NCBI RefSeq assembly: GCF_039544205.1
Contig: NZ_BAABLF010000027.1
Location: 15,562-79,561, forward strand
Direction: 5' to 3'
DNA length: 64,000 nt
Source of the DNA: Ferrimonas gelatinilytica
GTDB lineage: Bacteria; Pseudomonadota; Gammaproteobacteria; Enterobacterales; Shewanellaceae
In this document: in pieces, positions 26,760 to 36,267 of the stretch
How the letters are laid out: every line of letters starts with the position of its first letter
How positions within the stretch are numbered: position 1 is the first letter of the stretch
Translations under genes and position numbers: made by a program
The notes under the pieces: model-generated
What the model saw: only the letters and a program-made list of their open reading frames with translations
Databases searched by the model: none
What the model was told of the DNA's origin: nothing

Positions 26760-28136
26760 GTGAGTGTACCGATTTGGCAAGGTTGTGTGGCGTCACTCCA
26801 GGAGGAGTTGCCGGCACAGCAATTCAGCATGTGGATCCGACCGTTGCAATCGGAATTGATGGGCAACACCCTGGTTCTGTACGCGCCAAATCGCTTCGTG
26901 CTGGACTGGGTTCGGGACAAGTACCTGGATAAGATCACTGCTTTTCTTCATCAGGAACTAGGTGACCAGGCTCCGACCCTGCAATTCGATATTGGGTCCC
27001 GCCCGGAGGCCCGGCCGAAAGTCTCTGTGGGACAGTCACCGCGCACTGTCACTGCCCAGCAACCGGTCTCCCGACCAGAACCGGCACCGGTGCAGCCTGC
27101 TTCCGCCAGCGGCCCTCGCAGCAACATCAACCTGAACTATCAGTTCGACAACTTCGTTGAGGGTAAGTCGAACCAGTTGGCCCGCGCGGCGGCCACCCAG
27201 GTGGCGGATAACCCTGGTGGCGCTTATAACCCTCTGTTCCTTTATGGCGGTACCGGACTGGGTAAAACCCACCTGCTGCACGCGGTAGGGAATGGCATCA
27301 TGAAGAACAAGCCCAACGCCAAGGTGGTGTATATGCACTCCGAGCGGTTTGTTCAGGACATGGTGAAGGCGCTGCAAAATAACGCCATTGCCGAGTTTAA
27401 GCGGTATTACCGCAGCGTCGATGCGTTGTTGATCGATGACATTCAGTTCTTTGCCAACAAGGATCGCTCTCAGGAGGAGTTTTTTCACACCTTCAATGCT
27501 CTGCTTGAGGGCAATCACCAGATCATCCTGACTTCGGATCGTTATCCCAAGGAGATCGATGGGGTGGAGGATCGACTCAAGTCCCGCTTTGGCTGGGGTC
27601 TGACGGTGGCGATCGAGCCGCCTGAGCTGGAGACCCGGGTGGCGATCCTGATGCGCAAGGCCGAGGAGAGCAAGATCCACCTGCCCGACGAGGTGGCGTT
27701 CTTCATCGCCAAGCGGTTGCGTTCCAATGTGCGGGAGCTCGAGGGGGCGCTGAACCGGGTGATAGCCAACGCCAATTTTACCGGCCGCCCCATAACCATC
27801 GATTTTGTTCGTGAAGCCCTGAGGGATCTTCTGGCTCTGCAAGAAAAGTTGGTAACGATTGATAATATTCAGAAAACGGTGGCAGAGTATTACAAAATCA
27901 AGGTGGCCGACCTACTCTCGAAGCGACGTTCCCGATCCGTGGCCCGACCCCGACAGGTGGCGATGGCCCTGGCCAAGGAGTTGACCAACCACAGCCTGCC
28001 CGAGATCGGTGATGCCTTTGGTGGGCGTGACCACACCACAGTACTGCATGCTTGCCGTAAGATTGGGGAGTTGCGGGAAGAGAGCCACGACATTAAAGAA
28101 GATTACGCCAACCTGATCCGAACATTGTCTTCCTGA
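26760..28136 (+). CDS. dnaA: Chromosomal replication initiator DnaA
   Basis: 458 residues from a GTG start (MSVPIWQGCVASLQEEL). Domain I is at about 1-85. A proline-rich linker follows (about 86-115), and the AAA+ domain III has Walker A GGTGLGKTHLLHA and Walker B LLIDDIQFF. Domain IV ends with the DNA-binding signature GGRDHTTVLHACRKI. It binds DnaA boxes in oriC and melts the unwinding element. The GTG start follows a GGGGA element. First gene of the dnaA-dnaN-recF-gyrB string. Confidence 0.98.
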   Translation: MSVPIWQGCVASLQEELPAQQFSMWIRPLQSELMGNTLVLYAPNRFVLDWVRDKYLDKITAFLHQELGDQAPTLQFDIGSRPEARPKVSVGQSPRTVTAQQPVSRPEPAPVQPASASGPRSNINLNYQFDNFVEGKSNQLARAAATQVADNPGGAYNPLFLYGGTGLGKTHLLHAVGNGIMKNKPNAKVVYMHSERFVQDMVKALQNNAIAEFKRYYRSVDALLIDDIQFFANKDRSQEEFFHTFNALLEGNHQIILTSDRYPKEIDGVEDRLKSRFGWGLTVAIEPPELETRVAILMRKAEESKIHLPDEVAFFIAKRLRSNVRELEGALNRVIANANFTGRPITIDFVREALRDLLALQEKLVTIDNIQKTVAEYYKIKVADLLSKRRSRSVARPRQVAMALAKELTNHSLPEIGDAFGGRDHTTVLHACRKIGELREESHDIKEDYANLIRTLSS

Positions 28137-28151
28137 TAGGGACGAGCACCG

Positions 28152-29252
28152 ATGCAATTTTCCATTACCCGGGATGCGCTGTATAAGCCCTTACAACTGG
28201 TTTCCGGTGCCGTTGAACGGCGCCATAATCTGCCGATCCTCGCCAATGTGCTGCTGGAGGTCTCTGGCGACCTGCTCAAGATCACTGGTACCGATCTGGA
28301 GGTTGAACTGGTCGGCCAGGTTCCGCTGCAGGGCGAGGTTCAGCCCGGTCGTATCACGGTTCCGGCCCGCAAGTTCCTGGATATCTGTAAGAGCCTTCCC
28401 GACGATGCCGAGATCGCCATTGCTCAGCAGGAGAACCGCCTGTTGATCCGCTGTGGTCGCAGCCGCTTCTCTTTGGCAACGCTGCCGGCGGAGGAGTTCC
28501 CGGACCTGGGGGACTGGCAGGGGGAACTGCAGTTTACCCTGCCGCAGGGCGTCTTGAAGTCATTAATCGAGTCAACCCAGTTCTCGATGGCACACCAGGA
28601 TGTTCGTTACTACCTCAATGGGATGCTCTTCGAGACCGAAGGTAAGGTACTGAGAACCGTGTCCACCGATGGCCATCGTCTGGCGGTGAGCCAGCGCAGC
28701 ATCGATGCGGACCTGCCGCAGAAACAGGTGATCGTGCCTCGCAAAGGGGTGGTGGAACTGGCCCGCTTGTTCGAGGATGAATCGGCCGAGATCACTCTGT
28801 GCATCGGAGATTCCAGCATTCGCGCGGTTACCCGGGATGCCATCTTCACCTCCAAACTGGTGGATGGCCGCTTCCCCGATTACAGACGGGTGCTGCCGAA
28901 GGATGGCGATAAGGTCGTGTTGGCAGATCGGGACCTGCTGAAGCAGGCGTTTGCCCGAGCCTCGATTCTCTCCAATGAAAAGTTTCGTGGCGTCCGCCTG
29001 CTGCTGGAAAATGACAAGCTCACCATTACTGCCAACAACCCTGAGCAGGAGGAGGCGGAGGAGGTCCTGGACATCGAGTATGGCTATCCCAACCTGGAGA
29101 TTGGCTTTAACGTTTCCTACGTTCTGGACGTGCTTAATGCCTTGAAAGAACCCACGGTCAAAGTGACCCTGGGTGGGCCCAACAGCAGTGCCCTTTTTGA
29201 AGGGGGCGAGAGCGGCGAGTCGCTTTACGTGGTGATGCCGATGCGACTCTGA
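28152..29252 (+). CDS. dnaN: DNA polymerase III beta sliding clamp DnaN
   Basis: 366 residues, standard. Three repeated clamp folds. N-terminal MQFSITRDALYKPLQLVSGAVERRHNLPIL-type start, TDGHRLAVSQ in the middle and the C-terminal VVMPMRL, which is part of the partner-binding pocket. It encircles DNA and tethers polymerase III. It follows dnaA by 15 bp and its stop shares a base with the recF start (TGATG). Confidence 0.98.
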   Translation: MQFSITRDALYKPLQLVSGAVERRHNLPILANVLLEVSGDLLKITGTDLEVELVGQVPLQGEVQPGRITVPARKFLDICKSLPDDAEIAIAQQENRLLIRCGRSRFSLATLPAEEFPDLGDWQGELQFTLPQGVLKSLIESTQFSMAHQDVRYYLNGMLFETEGKVLRTVSTDGHRLAVSQRSIDADLPQKQVIVPRKGVVELARLFEDESAEITLCIGDSSIRAVTRDAIFTSKLVDGRFPDYRRVLPKDGDKVVLADRDLLKQAFARASILSNEKFRGVRLLLENDKLTITANNPEQEEAEEVLDIEYGYPNLEIGFNVSYVLDVLNALKEPTVKVTLGGPNSSALFEGGESGESLYVVMPMRL

Positions 29253-30319
29253 TGGCCCTGTCGCAACTTCAGATCCGCCATTTTCGCAACATTGAGACCG
29301 CCAGCCTTACCCCGGCCGGCGGTCTTAATCTTATTTATGGCGCCAATGGTAGCGGTAAAACCAGTGTCCTGGAGGCGATCTGGTACCTGAGCCTGGGGCG
29401 TTCATTTCGTACCCACTTGGCACCCCGGGTGATTCAGCATGAACAACCCCAGTTCACCCTCTTTGGCCGCCTTGAACAGGGGGATCGGCTCGGGATCCAG
29501 CGCCCTCGCGAGGGTGACAATGACGTTCGCATCAACGGAGAGCGTCCCAGGCGACTGGCTGAGCTGGCGGCGCGCATGCCGCTGCAATTGATCAGTCCGG
29601 AGAGTTTCTCCCTGTTGCTGGATGGGCCCAAGGCGCGGCGGGAGTTTATCGATTGGGGAGCTTTCCATACCGACCCGCAGTTTCTCGGCGTGTGGAGCCG
29701 CTATCGGCGCCTGTTGAAACAGCGAAACCAGTTGTTACGTCAGCCCGGCGCCGCCCGCCAGATAAGCGTTTGGGACACCCAGACGGCGCATTATGGAGAG
29801 TGGCTTACCCGGCTGAGAAGTAACTGGGTAAATTCGTTAAATGGTGCGCTGAAGGGTATAATGGAGCCGTTTTTACCTGACGTACCGATCCGGGTCAGCT
29901 TCAGCCAGGGATGGGATGTAAAAACGCCGTTGGAACAGCTTCTGAGTCATAACTTGGAGCGCGATATTCAACTCGGCTACACGGTTTCCGGCCCCCATAA
30001 GGCGGACCTGCGTTTGCGCGTGAATAAACTGCCGGCTCAGGATGCTCTATCCCGCGGTCAGCTTAAACTGCTGGTTTGCGCATTGAAGATCGCACAGGGT
30101 CGGGTTTTGAGTCAGCAGCAACAGCGTGGTTGCCTCTATTTGGTGGATGACCTGGCGTCCGAGTTGGATCACGGACGTCGCACCCTGCTGTTGGAGCAAT
30201 TGCAACACACCGGCAGCCAGGTATTCGTTACGGCCATCGAGCCGGAACAGCTGGCTATGGTCCCATGGGGCCGAAAGTTCCACGTGGAACATGGCCGGAT
30301 CACGGAACAGACAGACTAA
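29252..30319 (+). CDS. recF: DNA replication and repair protein RecF
   Basis: 355 residues. SMC-like ATPase with Walker A YGANGSGKTSVLEAI (about 30-44), signature ALSRGQLKLLVCALKIAQ and Walker B LYLVDDLASELD. It helps load RecA at gapped DNA. It is translationally coupled to dnaN. Its last part (KFHVEHGRI) encodes a 14-bp perfect palindrome identical to the core of parS (30277-30290). Confidence 0.98.
   Translation: MALSQLQIRHFRNIETASLTPAGGLNLIYGANGSGKTSVLEAIWYLSLGRSFRTHLAPRVIQHEQPQFTLFGRLEQGDRLGIQRPREGDNDVRINGERPRRLAELAARMPLQLISPESFSLLLDGPKARREFIDWGAFHTDPQFLGVWSRYRRLLKQRNQLLRQPGAARQISVWDTQTAHYGEWLTRLRSNWVNSLNGALKGIMEPFLPDVPIRVSFSQGWDVKTPLEQLLSHNLERDIQLGYTVSGPHKADLRLRVNKLPAQDALSRGQLKLLVCALKIAQGRVLSQQQQRGCLYLVDDLASELDHGRRTLLLEQLQHTGSQVFVTAIEPEQLAMVPWGRKFHVEHGRITEQTD
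30276..30291. other. parS: parS-like centromere site 1 (inside recF)
   Basis: GTTCCACGTGGAAC (30277-30290), a perfect palindrome and the core of the ParB site TGTTNCACGTGAAACA-type consensus. The outermost left base differs (A for T); the right A fits. It lies in the 3' end of recF. Confidence 0.8.
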
Positions 30320-30333
30320 TCAGAGACAGGCGA

Positions 30334-32751
30334 ATGGCAGAAAACAGCTACGATTCCTCGAGTATTAAGGTCCTCAAAGGCCTGGACGCGGTGCGTAAGC
30401 GTCCCGGGATGTACATCGGTGATACCGATGATGGTACCGGCCTGCACCACATGGTGTTCGAGGTGGTGGATAACTCCATCGACGAAGCCTTGGCTGGTCA
30501 CTGTAATGACATCGTGATCACCATCCATGCCGATGGTTCCCTTTCGGTGCGTGATGATGGCCGGGGGATCCCCGTGGACATGCACGCAGAGGAGGGCGTG
30601 TCCGCCGCCGAGGTGATCATGACGGTGCTGCACGCCGGGGGTAAGTTCGATGACAACTCCTACAAGGTATCCGGTGGCCTGCACGGCGTTGGGGTGTCGG
30701 TGGTCAACGCCCTGTCCGATAAACTGGAACTGACCGTACGTCGTCAGGGTCATGTACACGAACAGACCTACCATCTCGGTGAGCCCGAATCGCCGCTTAA
30801 GGCGGTTGGAGATACCGATAAGACCGGTACCACTATCCGTTTCTGGCCGAGCCCCACCATATTCTCCGATGTGACCTTCCACTGGGACATCCTGGCCAAG
30901 CGGGTGCGTGAACTCTCCTTCCTCAACTCCGGGGTCTCCATCCGTTTGCTGGACGAGCGAGACGGCAAGGAGGAGCACTTCTGCTACGAAGGCGGGATAC
31001 AGGCGTTCGTTGAGTTCCTCAATACCAACAAGACCCCGATCAACCAGAACATCTTTTACTTCAATACTGAACGGGAAGATGGCACCGCGGTTGAGATCGC
31101 GATGCAGTGGAACGATGGTTTCCAGGAAAACATCTACTGCTTCACTAATAACATTCCCCAGCGTGATGGGGGAACACACCTGGCCGGTTTTCGTGCCTCG
31201 CTCACCCGGACCCTGAACACCTACATGGACAGGGAGGGGTACAGCAAGAAAGCGAAAACCTCCGCGTCCGGTGATGACGCCCGTGAAGGTCTGACTGCCG
31301 TGATCTCCGTGAAGGTGCCGGATCCCAAGTTCTCCTCCCAGACCAAAGACAAACTGGTCTCCTCGGAGGTGAAAACAGCGGTTGAGCAGGCGATGGGCGA
31401 GAAGCTGGCTGAGTACCTGTTGGAGAACCCCGGTGAAGCCAAGGTGGTCGTGAACAAGATCATCGATGCCGCCCGCGCTCGGGAAGCGGCCCGTAAGGCC
31501 CGTGAGATGACCCGTCGCAAAGGGGCTCTGGATCTGGCAGGTCTGCCAGGCAAGCTGGCGGATTGTCAGGAGAAAGACCCGGGTAAATCCGAACTCTACA
31601 TTGTGGAGGGTGACTCCGCTGGCGGTTCTGCCAAGCAAGGCCGCAACCGGAAGAATCAGGCGATCCTGCCGCTCAAGGGGAAAATCCTCAACGTGGAGAA
31701 GGCACGCTTCGACAAGATGCTGTCTTCCCAGGAGGTCGCAACCCTGATCACCGCCCTGGGCTGCGGTATCGGCCGGGATGAGTACGATCCGGAGAAAACC
31801 CGGTACCACAACATCATCATCATGACGGATGCGGATGTCGACGGCTCCCACATCCGTACCTTGCTGCTGACCTTCTTCTACCGGCAGATGCCGGAGTTGA
31901 TCGAGCGGGGCTACATCTACATTGCCCAGCCACCGCTGTATAAGGTGAAGAAGGGCAAGCAGGAGCGCTACATCAAGGATGAGCCGGCCCTGATCGAGTA
32001 CCTGACTACCCTGGCACTGGATAGCGCGGCTCTGCACGTGAACAGCGAAGCGCCAGGGATCAGCGGTGAGGCACTGGAAAAACTGGTGTACCAGTTCCGT
32101 GATGTAGAGGCCGTGGTGGAGCGTCAGAGCCGCCGTTACCCGATCTCTCTGCTCAAGCAGTTGATCTATACAGCACCGATATCCGAGGCTGAACTGAAGG
32201 ATAAGGCTGCCATTACCCAGTGGACAGATGGCCTGGTCAGCACTCTGAATGAGTTGGATCTCGAGGGTGCCAGCTATCGCTTCGAGCTGGAGGAGGAGGG
32301 TGAGCGTGAGGTCTGGCTGCCGAAGCTTATCCTGCGCCAGCATGGGGTTGAATCCGATTACCTTCTAACGTTCGATTTCTTCCACTCCAGTGACTACCGC
32401 AAGATAGTGGCCCTGTATGATGCCCTGGCCGACCTGGTAGAGGAGGGGGCCTACATGCGCCGTGGTGAGCGTCGCTTCCCTATCAGCAGCTTTGAGCAGG
32501 GCCTGGACTGGCTGATCAAGGAGTCCAAGCGTGGTCTCTATATTCAGCGCTACAAAGGGCTGGGCGAGATGAACCCGGATCAGCTGTGGGAAACCACCAT
32601 GGATCCGGAAACCCGTCGCATGCTGCAAGTGACTATCGAGGACGCCATCGGCGCTGACCAACTGTTCAATACCTTGATGGGGGATCAGGTGGAGCCGCGT
32701 CGGGAGTTCATTGAGCGCAACGCTCTGGCGGTGGCCAACCTGGACGTTTAA
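30334..32751 (+). CDS. gyrB: DNA gyrase subunit B
   Basis: 805 residues from the ATG at 30334 (MAENSYDSSSIKVLKGLDAV). The frame also extends 23 codons back into recF. GHKL ATPase domain: VVDNSIDEALAG, RDDGRGIPVD, GGLHGVGVSVVNALS. TOPRIM domain: YIVEGDSAGGSAKQGRNRKN, and DADVDGSHIRTLLLTFFYR with the metal-binding DxDxD. It includes the long gammaproteobacterial insertion before the C-terminal QLWETTMDPETRRMLQV. With GyrA it supercoils DNA and is the target of coumarin antibiotics. It starts 14 bp after recF and ends at a strong terminator. Confidence 0.99.
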   Translation: MAENSYDSSSIKVLKGLDAVRKRPGMYIGDTDDGTGLHHMVFEVVDNSIDEALAGHCNDIVITIHADGSLSVRDDGRGIPVDMHAEEGVSAAEVIMTVLHAGGKFDDNSYKVSGGLHGVGVSVVNALSDKLELTVRRQGHVHEQTYHLGEPESPLKAVGDTDKTGTTIRFWPSPTIFSDVTFHWDILAKRVRELSFLNSGVSIRLLDERDGKEEHFCYEGGIQAFVEFLNTNKTPINQNIFYFNTEREDGTAVEIAMQWNDGFQENIYCFTNNIPQRDGGTHLAGFRASLTRTLNTYMDREGYSKKAKTSASGDDAREGLTAVISVKVPDPKFSSQTKDKLVSSEVKTAVEQAMGEKLAEYLLENPGEAKVVVNKIIDAARAREAARKAREMTRRKGALDLAGLPGKLADCQEKDPGKSELYIVEGDSAGGSAKQGRNRKNQAILPLKGKILNVEKARFDKMLSSQEVATLITALGCGIGRDEYDPEKTRYHNIIIMTDADVDGSHIRTLLLTFFYRQMPELIERGYIYIAQPPLYKVKKGKQERYIKDEPALIEYLTTLALDSAALHVNSEAPGISGEALEKLVYQFRDVEAVVERQSRRYPISLLKQLIYTAPISEAELKDKAAITQWTDGLVSTLNELDLEGASYRFELEEEGEREVWLPKLILRQHGVESDYLLTFDFFHSSDYRKIVALYDALADLVEEGAYMRRGERRFPISSFEQGLDWLIKESKRGLYIQRYKGLGEMNPDQLWETTMDPETRRMLQVTIEDAIGADQLFNTLMGDQVEPRREFIERNALAVANLDV

Positions 32752-32767
32752 ACCCAAGCTACGTGTG

Positions 32768-32795
32768 AAAAGGCAGCCGGTTGGCTGCCTTTTTT
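32768..32795 (+). terminator. Rho-independent terminator of gyrB
   Basis: AAGGCAGCC (32770-32778), loop GGTT, GGCTGCCTT (32783-32791), then a T-run to 32795. The last T of the run is the first base of a parS site. Confidence 0.93.
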
Positions 32796-32810
32796 GTTCC
32801 ACGTGAAACA
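32795..32810. other. parS: parS centromere site 2
   Basis: TGTTCCACGTGAAACA, a full 16 of 16 match to the general bacterial parS consensus TGTTNCACGTGAAACA. It is intergenic, directly after the gyrB terminator. Confidence 0.93.
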
Positions 32811-32860
32811 TCCGACACGCGGTACTCTGATTTGGACGACCCTCAGGACAGAGAGCAGCA

Positions 32861-32887
32861 AAAAGGCGCCCCCACAGGGCGCCTTTT
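32861..32887. terminator. Terminator of guaC, also able to back up gyrB
   Basis: AAAAGGCGCCC (32861-32871) with GGGCGCCTTTT (32877-32887) and a 5-base loop. Nearly symmetric with A- and T-runs on both sides; it lies 16 bases after the guaC stop. Confidence 0.9.
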
Positions 32888-32903
32888 TCTTTTCGGAGTC
32901 GCG

Positions 32904-33941
32904 TCAGTTATAGACGCGGTTTTCCTGCTCATTCACCCGAATGAAGGTGGTGCGTTTGGTTAGCTCCTTGAGCTTGCGGGCACCGACATAGGTGCAGGTG
33001 GAGCGGACACCGCCGAGGATATCCTGAACGGTGTTTTCAACCGGACCACGGTAGGGCAGCATGACGGTCTTACCTTCGGAAGCCCGGTACTTGGCGACGC
33101 CACCGTTGTGTTTATTCATAGCGGTATCAGAGCTCATGCCGTAGAAGGCGACGAAGGTTTTGCTCTCCTTCTCGACCCGCTCGCCACCGGACTCGTCGTG
33201 GCCCGCCAGCATGCCACCGAGCATGACAAAATCGGCACCGCCGCCAAAGGCCTTGGAGACATCACCAGCGCAGGTGCACCCACCGTCACCGACGATCTGG
33301 CCACCCAGCCCGTGAGCGGCGTCAGCACACTCTATGATGGCGGAGAGTTGGGGGTAGCCCACACCGGTTTTTACCCGTGTGGTGCAGACTGAGCCCGGGC
33401 CAATACCCACTTTCACGATGTCAGCACCGGCCAGGATCAGCTCCTCGGACATCTCTCCGGTCACGACGTTGCCGGCCACGATCACCTTGCTGGGGAAGGC
33501 AGCTCGCACCCTGGAGATGAATGTCACGAAGCTTTGCTGGTAACCGTTGGCCACATCGATACAGATGAAACGCAGGGAGGGAAAGTCGTTCATCAGGGTA
33601 GAGAGCTTGTCAAATTCACGCTCGGACGTACCGGTGGAAACCATGATGTGCTGGTAGATCTTCTCATCCTGGGCACCCAGAAACTCGCTCCACTGCTCAA
33701 TGCTGTAGTGCTTATGCACGGCGGTTAGCATCTCGTGCTCGGCCAACGCGGCCGCCATCTCGAAGGTGCCGACGGTATCCATATTGGCGGCAATGACGGG
33801 AACCCCGGTCCATTCGCCCTCGGCATGCTTGAAGGTGAAGCTACGACGAATGTCGACTTCGGAGCGGCTTTGGAGAGTGGAGCGCTTGGGTCGGAACAGG
33901 ACGTCTTTGAAGCCCAGTTTGATGTCAGATTCGATATGCAT
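32904..33941 (-). CDS. guaC: GMP reductase GuaC
   Basis: 345 residues, close to E. coli GuaC. It converts GMP to IMP with NADPH in purine salvage. Start MHIESDIKLGFKDVLFRPKRS and IAANMDTVGTFEMA are GuaC features. The active-site Cys is in GPGSVCTTRVKTGVGYP (about 180-195) and GADFVMLGGMLAGHDES follows. No CBS domains, unlike IMP dehydrogenase, which supports the reductase. It is a single transcription unit between gyrB and glyS with hairpins on both sides. Confidence 0.96.
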   Translation of the reverse strand: MHIESDIKLGFKDVLFRPKRSTLQSRSEVDIRRSFTFKHAEGEWTGVPVIAANMDTVGTFEMAAALAEHEMLTAVHKHYSIEQWSEFLGAQDEKIYQHIMVSTGTSEREFDKLSTLMNDFPSLRFICIDVANGYQQSFVTFISRVRAAFPSKVIVAGNVVTGEMSEELILAGADIVKVGIGPGSVCTTRVKTGVGYPQLSAIIECADAAHGLGGQIVGDGGCTCAGDVSKAFGGGADFVMLGGMLAGHDESGGERVEKESKTFVAFYGMSSDTAMNKHNGGVAKYRASEGKTVMLPYRGPVENTVQDILGGVRSTCTYVGARKLKELTKRTTFIRVNEQENRVYN

Positions 33942-34122
33942 GGTCTAAATCCCGGATACTACTTGCGGAAAATAAGCAGCGGGATCGAGACTGGAGAGGA
34001 GATTCAAACCAGCACAAACCCGCCATAAAAAAGCGTACGCACCGGTTTTGGGCATTATAGGGAGCTCGCTTGAACAGCCAACCGTTTTGTTTGGAACAGT
34101 CTGTTCTTCTTAATAGACAATT

Positions 34123-34148
34123 AAAAAGGCCGCCCGAAGGCGGCCTTT
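34123..34148 (-). terminator. Rho-independent terminator of glyS
   Basis: AAAGGCCGCC (34125-34134), loop CGAA, GGCGGCCTTT (34139-34148), with a T-run on the minus strand. Confidence 0.9.
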
Positions 34149-34166
34149 CTCTGGCTTGAAAATCTC

Positions 34167-36260
34167 TTACTGTTGCAGCAAAGAGATGTCACCCACCTGC
34201 ATAAACAGACGACGCAGCTGCTTCAACAGCGCTTGTCGATTGGCCCTGAGGGCGGGCTCATCGGCGTTAACCATAACGTTGTCGAAGAAGTTATCTACCG
34301 ACTCGCGCAATTCCGCGAGCTTCACCAGCCCCTGTTGGTAGTTGCCCTGGGCGTACAGCGGGGTAACGGCGCTGCTCACCTCCTTAAGCTTGGCGGCCAG
34401 GGCTTGCTCGGCGCTTTCCTGCAAGAGAGATGGGTCGATCTCATCGGAGATCTCGCCCTCGACCTTGGCGAGGATATTGCCGACCCGTTTGTTGGCGGCA
34501 GCCAGGGCCTCGGCGGCATCGAGGCTGCGGAAGTGCTGCATCGCCTTGACGCGCTGATCGAAGTCCAGGGGGCGGGTGGGACGCAGTGCCAGTACCGCCT
34601 GAATCACATCCACGGGGAAACCCTGCTCCTGGTACCAGGCGCGGAAGCGGGCCAGCATGAAGTCGACCACCTGATCGCACACCTTGACCGCATGTTTAGG
34701 GTCATTATCCAGCTTGCCCTGTTCCGCAAACAGGCTGTAGCTGTAAGCGGCCAGGTTGAAGAGATCCAGCGGCAGCGCTTTTTCCACGGCGATACGCAGT
34801 ACCCCGATGGCGGCACGGCGCAAAGCGAAGGGATCACGATCCGCTTTCGGCGGTTGGCCGATACCGAAGATCCCGACCAGTGAGTCCATCTTGTCGGCGA
34901 TGGCCAGGGCCTGGGCAACGCCACTGCCGGGCAGGGCATCACCGGCATAGCGCGGCTGGTACTGCTCGTTAAGGGCCACTGCGACCTCTTCGGCTTCACC
35001 GTCGTGGCGGGCGTAGTGCATCCCCATTACACCCTGGGTGTCGGTGAACTCGAATACCATGTTGGTCATCAGGTCACACTTGGAGAGCAGGCCGGCGCGG
35101 GCCGCATGTGCCTCGTTGGCGCCGATCAGCTTGGCCACATGGGCGGCCATGCCCTCGATTCGGTCGGTCTTGTCCTTGAGTGTGCCCAGCTGTTTCTGGA
35201 ACAGCACCGACTCCAGCCGGGGCAGCTGTTCGATCAGCTTCTGTTTCTTGTCGGTGTTGAAGAAGAACTCCGCATCCGCCAGACGGGGGCGGACCACTTT
35301 TTCATTGCCTTCGATCACCTGACGGGGATCTTTGGACTCGATATTGGAGACAAAGATGAACTTGGGAAGCAGCTTGCCCTGTTTGTCGTATACCGGGAAG
35401 TACTTCTGGTCGCCCTTCATGGTGTAGACCAGTGCCTCGGCTGGCACGTTCAGGAACTCGGCCTCGAAGGAGGCGGTCAGCACCACCGGCCACTCAACCA
35501 GGGAGGTCACCTCCTCCAGCAGGTCGTCGTCCATATCGGCCATACCACCGATCTCGGCTGCGGCCGCTTCCAGGTCTGCCTTGATCTTGGCCTTACGAGC
35601 CTCATAGTCGGCCATGACGTAGTGGCCATCCAGCAGGCACTGCGGGTAGCTGTCGGCAGAGTCGATGGTGAATTTCGGCTCACCCATGAAGCGGTGGCCC
35701 TGGAGGGTGGTACCGCTTTTCACCCCAAGAATCGTGGCATCGATCGATTCGGTTCCGAACAGCAGGGTGACGGTCTTAACCGGACGGATAAATTGGGTAT
35801 CGTAATCGCCCCAGCGCATCGGCTTGGGGATCGGCAGCTTGGCCAGAGCCTGACTGACCAGTTCGGGCAGCAGGGTCTGCACCGGCTGTCCCTTGACCTG
35901 CGCCTTGTGCAGTAGCCACTCACCCTTGTCGGTGCTCAGTCGGCTCGCCTCGGCGACGGTAATGCCGCAGCCCCGGGCCCAGCCTTCGGCCGCTTTGGTG
36001 GGGTTGCCATCGGCATCGAAGGCGGCTTTGGTGGCCGGGCCACGTTTTTCGACGATCTTATCCGGCTGCGCTGCCGCCAGGTCCGCCACTTTTACTGCCA
36101 GGCGGCGGGGAGAGGCGAACCACTGAACGTCACCATGAGGCAGTTCCGCCTTGTCCAGGCCGTCGGTCAGGTTGGCGGCAAAGGACTCCGCCAGGGTACG
36201 CAGGGCTTTGGGCGGCAGCTCTTCGGTGCCGATCTCAACCAGGAATACTTGCTCAGTCAT
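34167..36260 (-). CDS. glyS: Glycine--tRNA ligase beta subunit GlyS
   Basis: 697 residues. Start MTEQVFLVEIGTEELPPKALR is the family N-terminus. SPRRLAVKVADLAA, KRGPATKAAFDADGNPTKAAEGWARG, VVRPRLADAEFFFNTDKK and YARHDGEAEEVAVALNEQYQPR-type motifs follow, and the C-terminal part resembles a DALR anticodon-binding domain. It forms the alpha2beta2 glycyl-tRNA synthetase with GlyQ, which lies 7 bp upstream. Confidence 0.98.
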   Translation of the reverse strand: MTEQVFLVEIGTEELPPKALRTLAESFAANLTDGLDKAELPHGDVQWFASPRRLAVKVADLAAAQPDKIVEKRGPATKAAFDADGNPTKAAEGWARGCGITVAEASRLSTDKGEWLLHKAQVKGQPVQTLLPELVSQALAKLPIPKPMRWGDYDTQFIRPVKTVTLLFGTESIDATILGVKSGTTLQGHRFMGEPKFTIDSADSYPQCLLDGHYVMADYEARKAKIKADLEAAAAEIGGMADMDDDLLEEVTSLVEWPVVLTASFEAEFLNVPAEALVYTMKGDQKYFPVYDKQGKLLPKFIFVSNIESKDPRQVIEGNEKVVRPRLADAEFFFNTDKKQKLIEQLPRLESVLFQKQLGTLKDKTDRIEGMAAHVAKLIGANEAHAARAGLLSKCDLMTNMVFEFTDTQGVMGMHYARHDGEAEEVAVALNEQYQPRYAGDALPGSGVAQALAIADKMDSLVGIFGIGQPPKADRDPFALRRAAIGVLRIAVEKALPLDLFNLAAYSYSLFAEQGKLDNDPKHAVKVCDQVVDFMLARFRAWYQEQGFPVDVIQAVLALRPTRPLDFDQRVKAMQHFRSLDAAEALAAANKRVGNILAKVEGEISDEIDPSLLQESAEQALAAKLKEVSSAVTPLYAQGNYQQGLVKLAELRESVDNFFDNVMVNADEPALRANRQALLKQLRRLFMQVGDISLLQQ

Positions 36261-36267
36261 TGTGTTC

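Noticed and set aside
32030..32046. CACGTG-containing sequence TCTGCACGTGAACAG in gyrB as a fourth parS
   Set aside because: Only the central hexamer and a few flanking bases agree; too many mismatches.
30316..32343. A 675-codon open frame opposite gyrB
   Set aside because: Shadow of gyrB; histidine- and valine-rich text typical of antisense reading of a conserved gene.
33942..34122. A riboswitch (purine or glycine) near guaC and glyS
   Set aside because: No conserved riboswitch core could be recognised by eye; the sequence only shows the glyS terminator.
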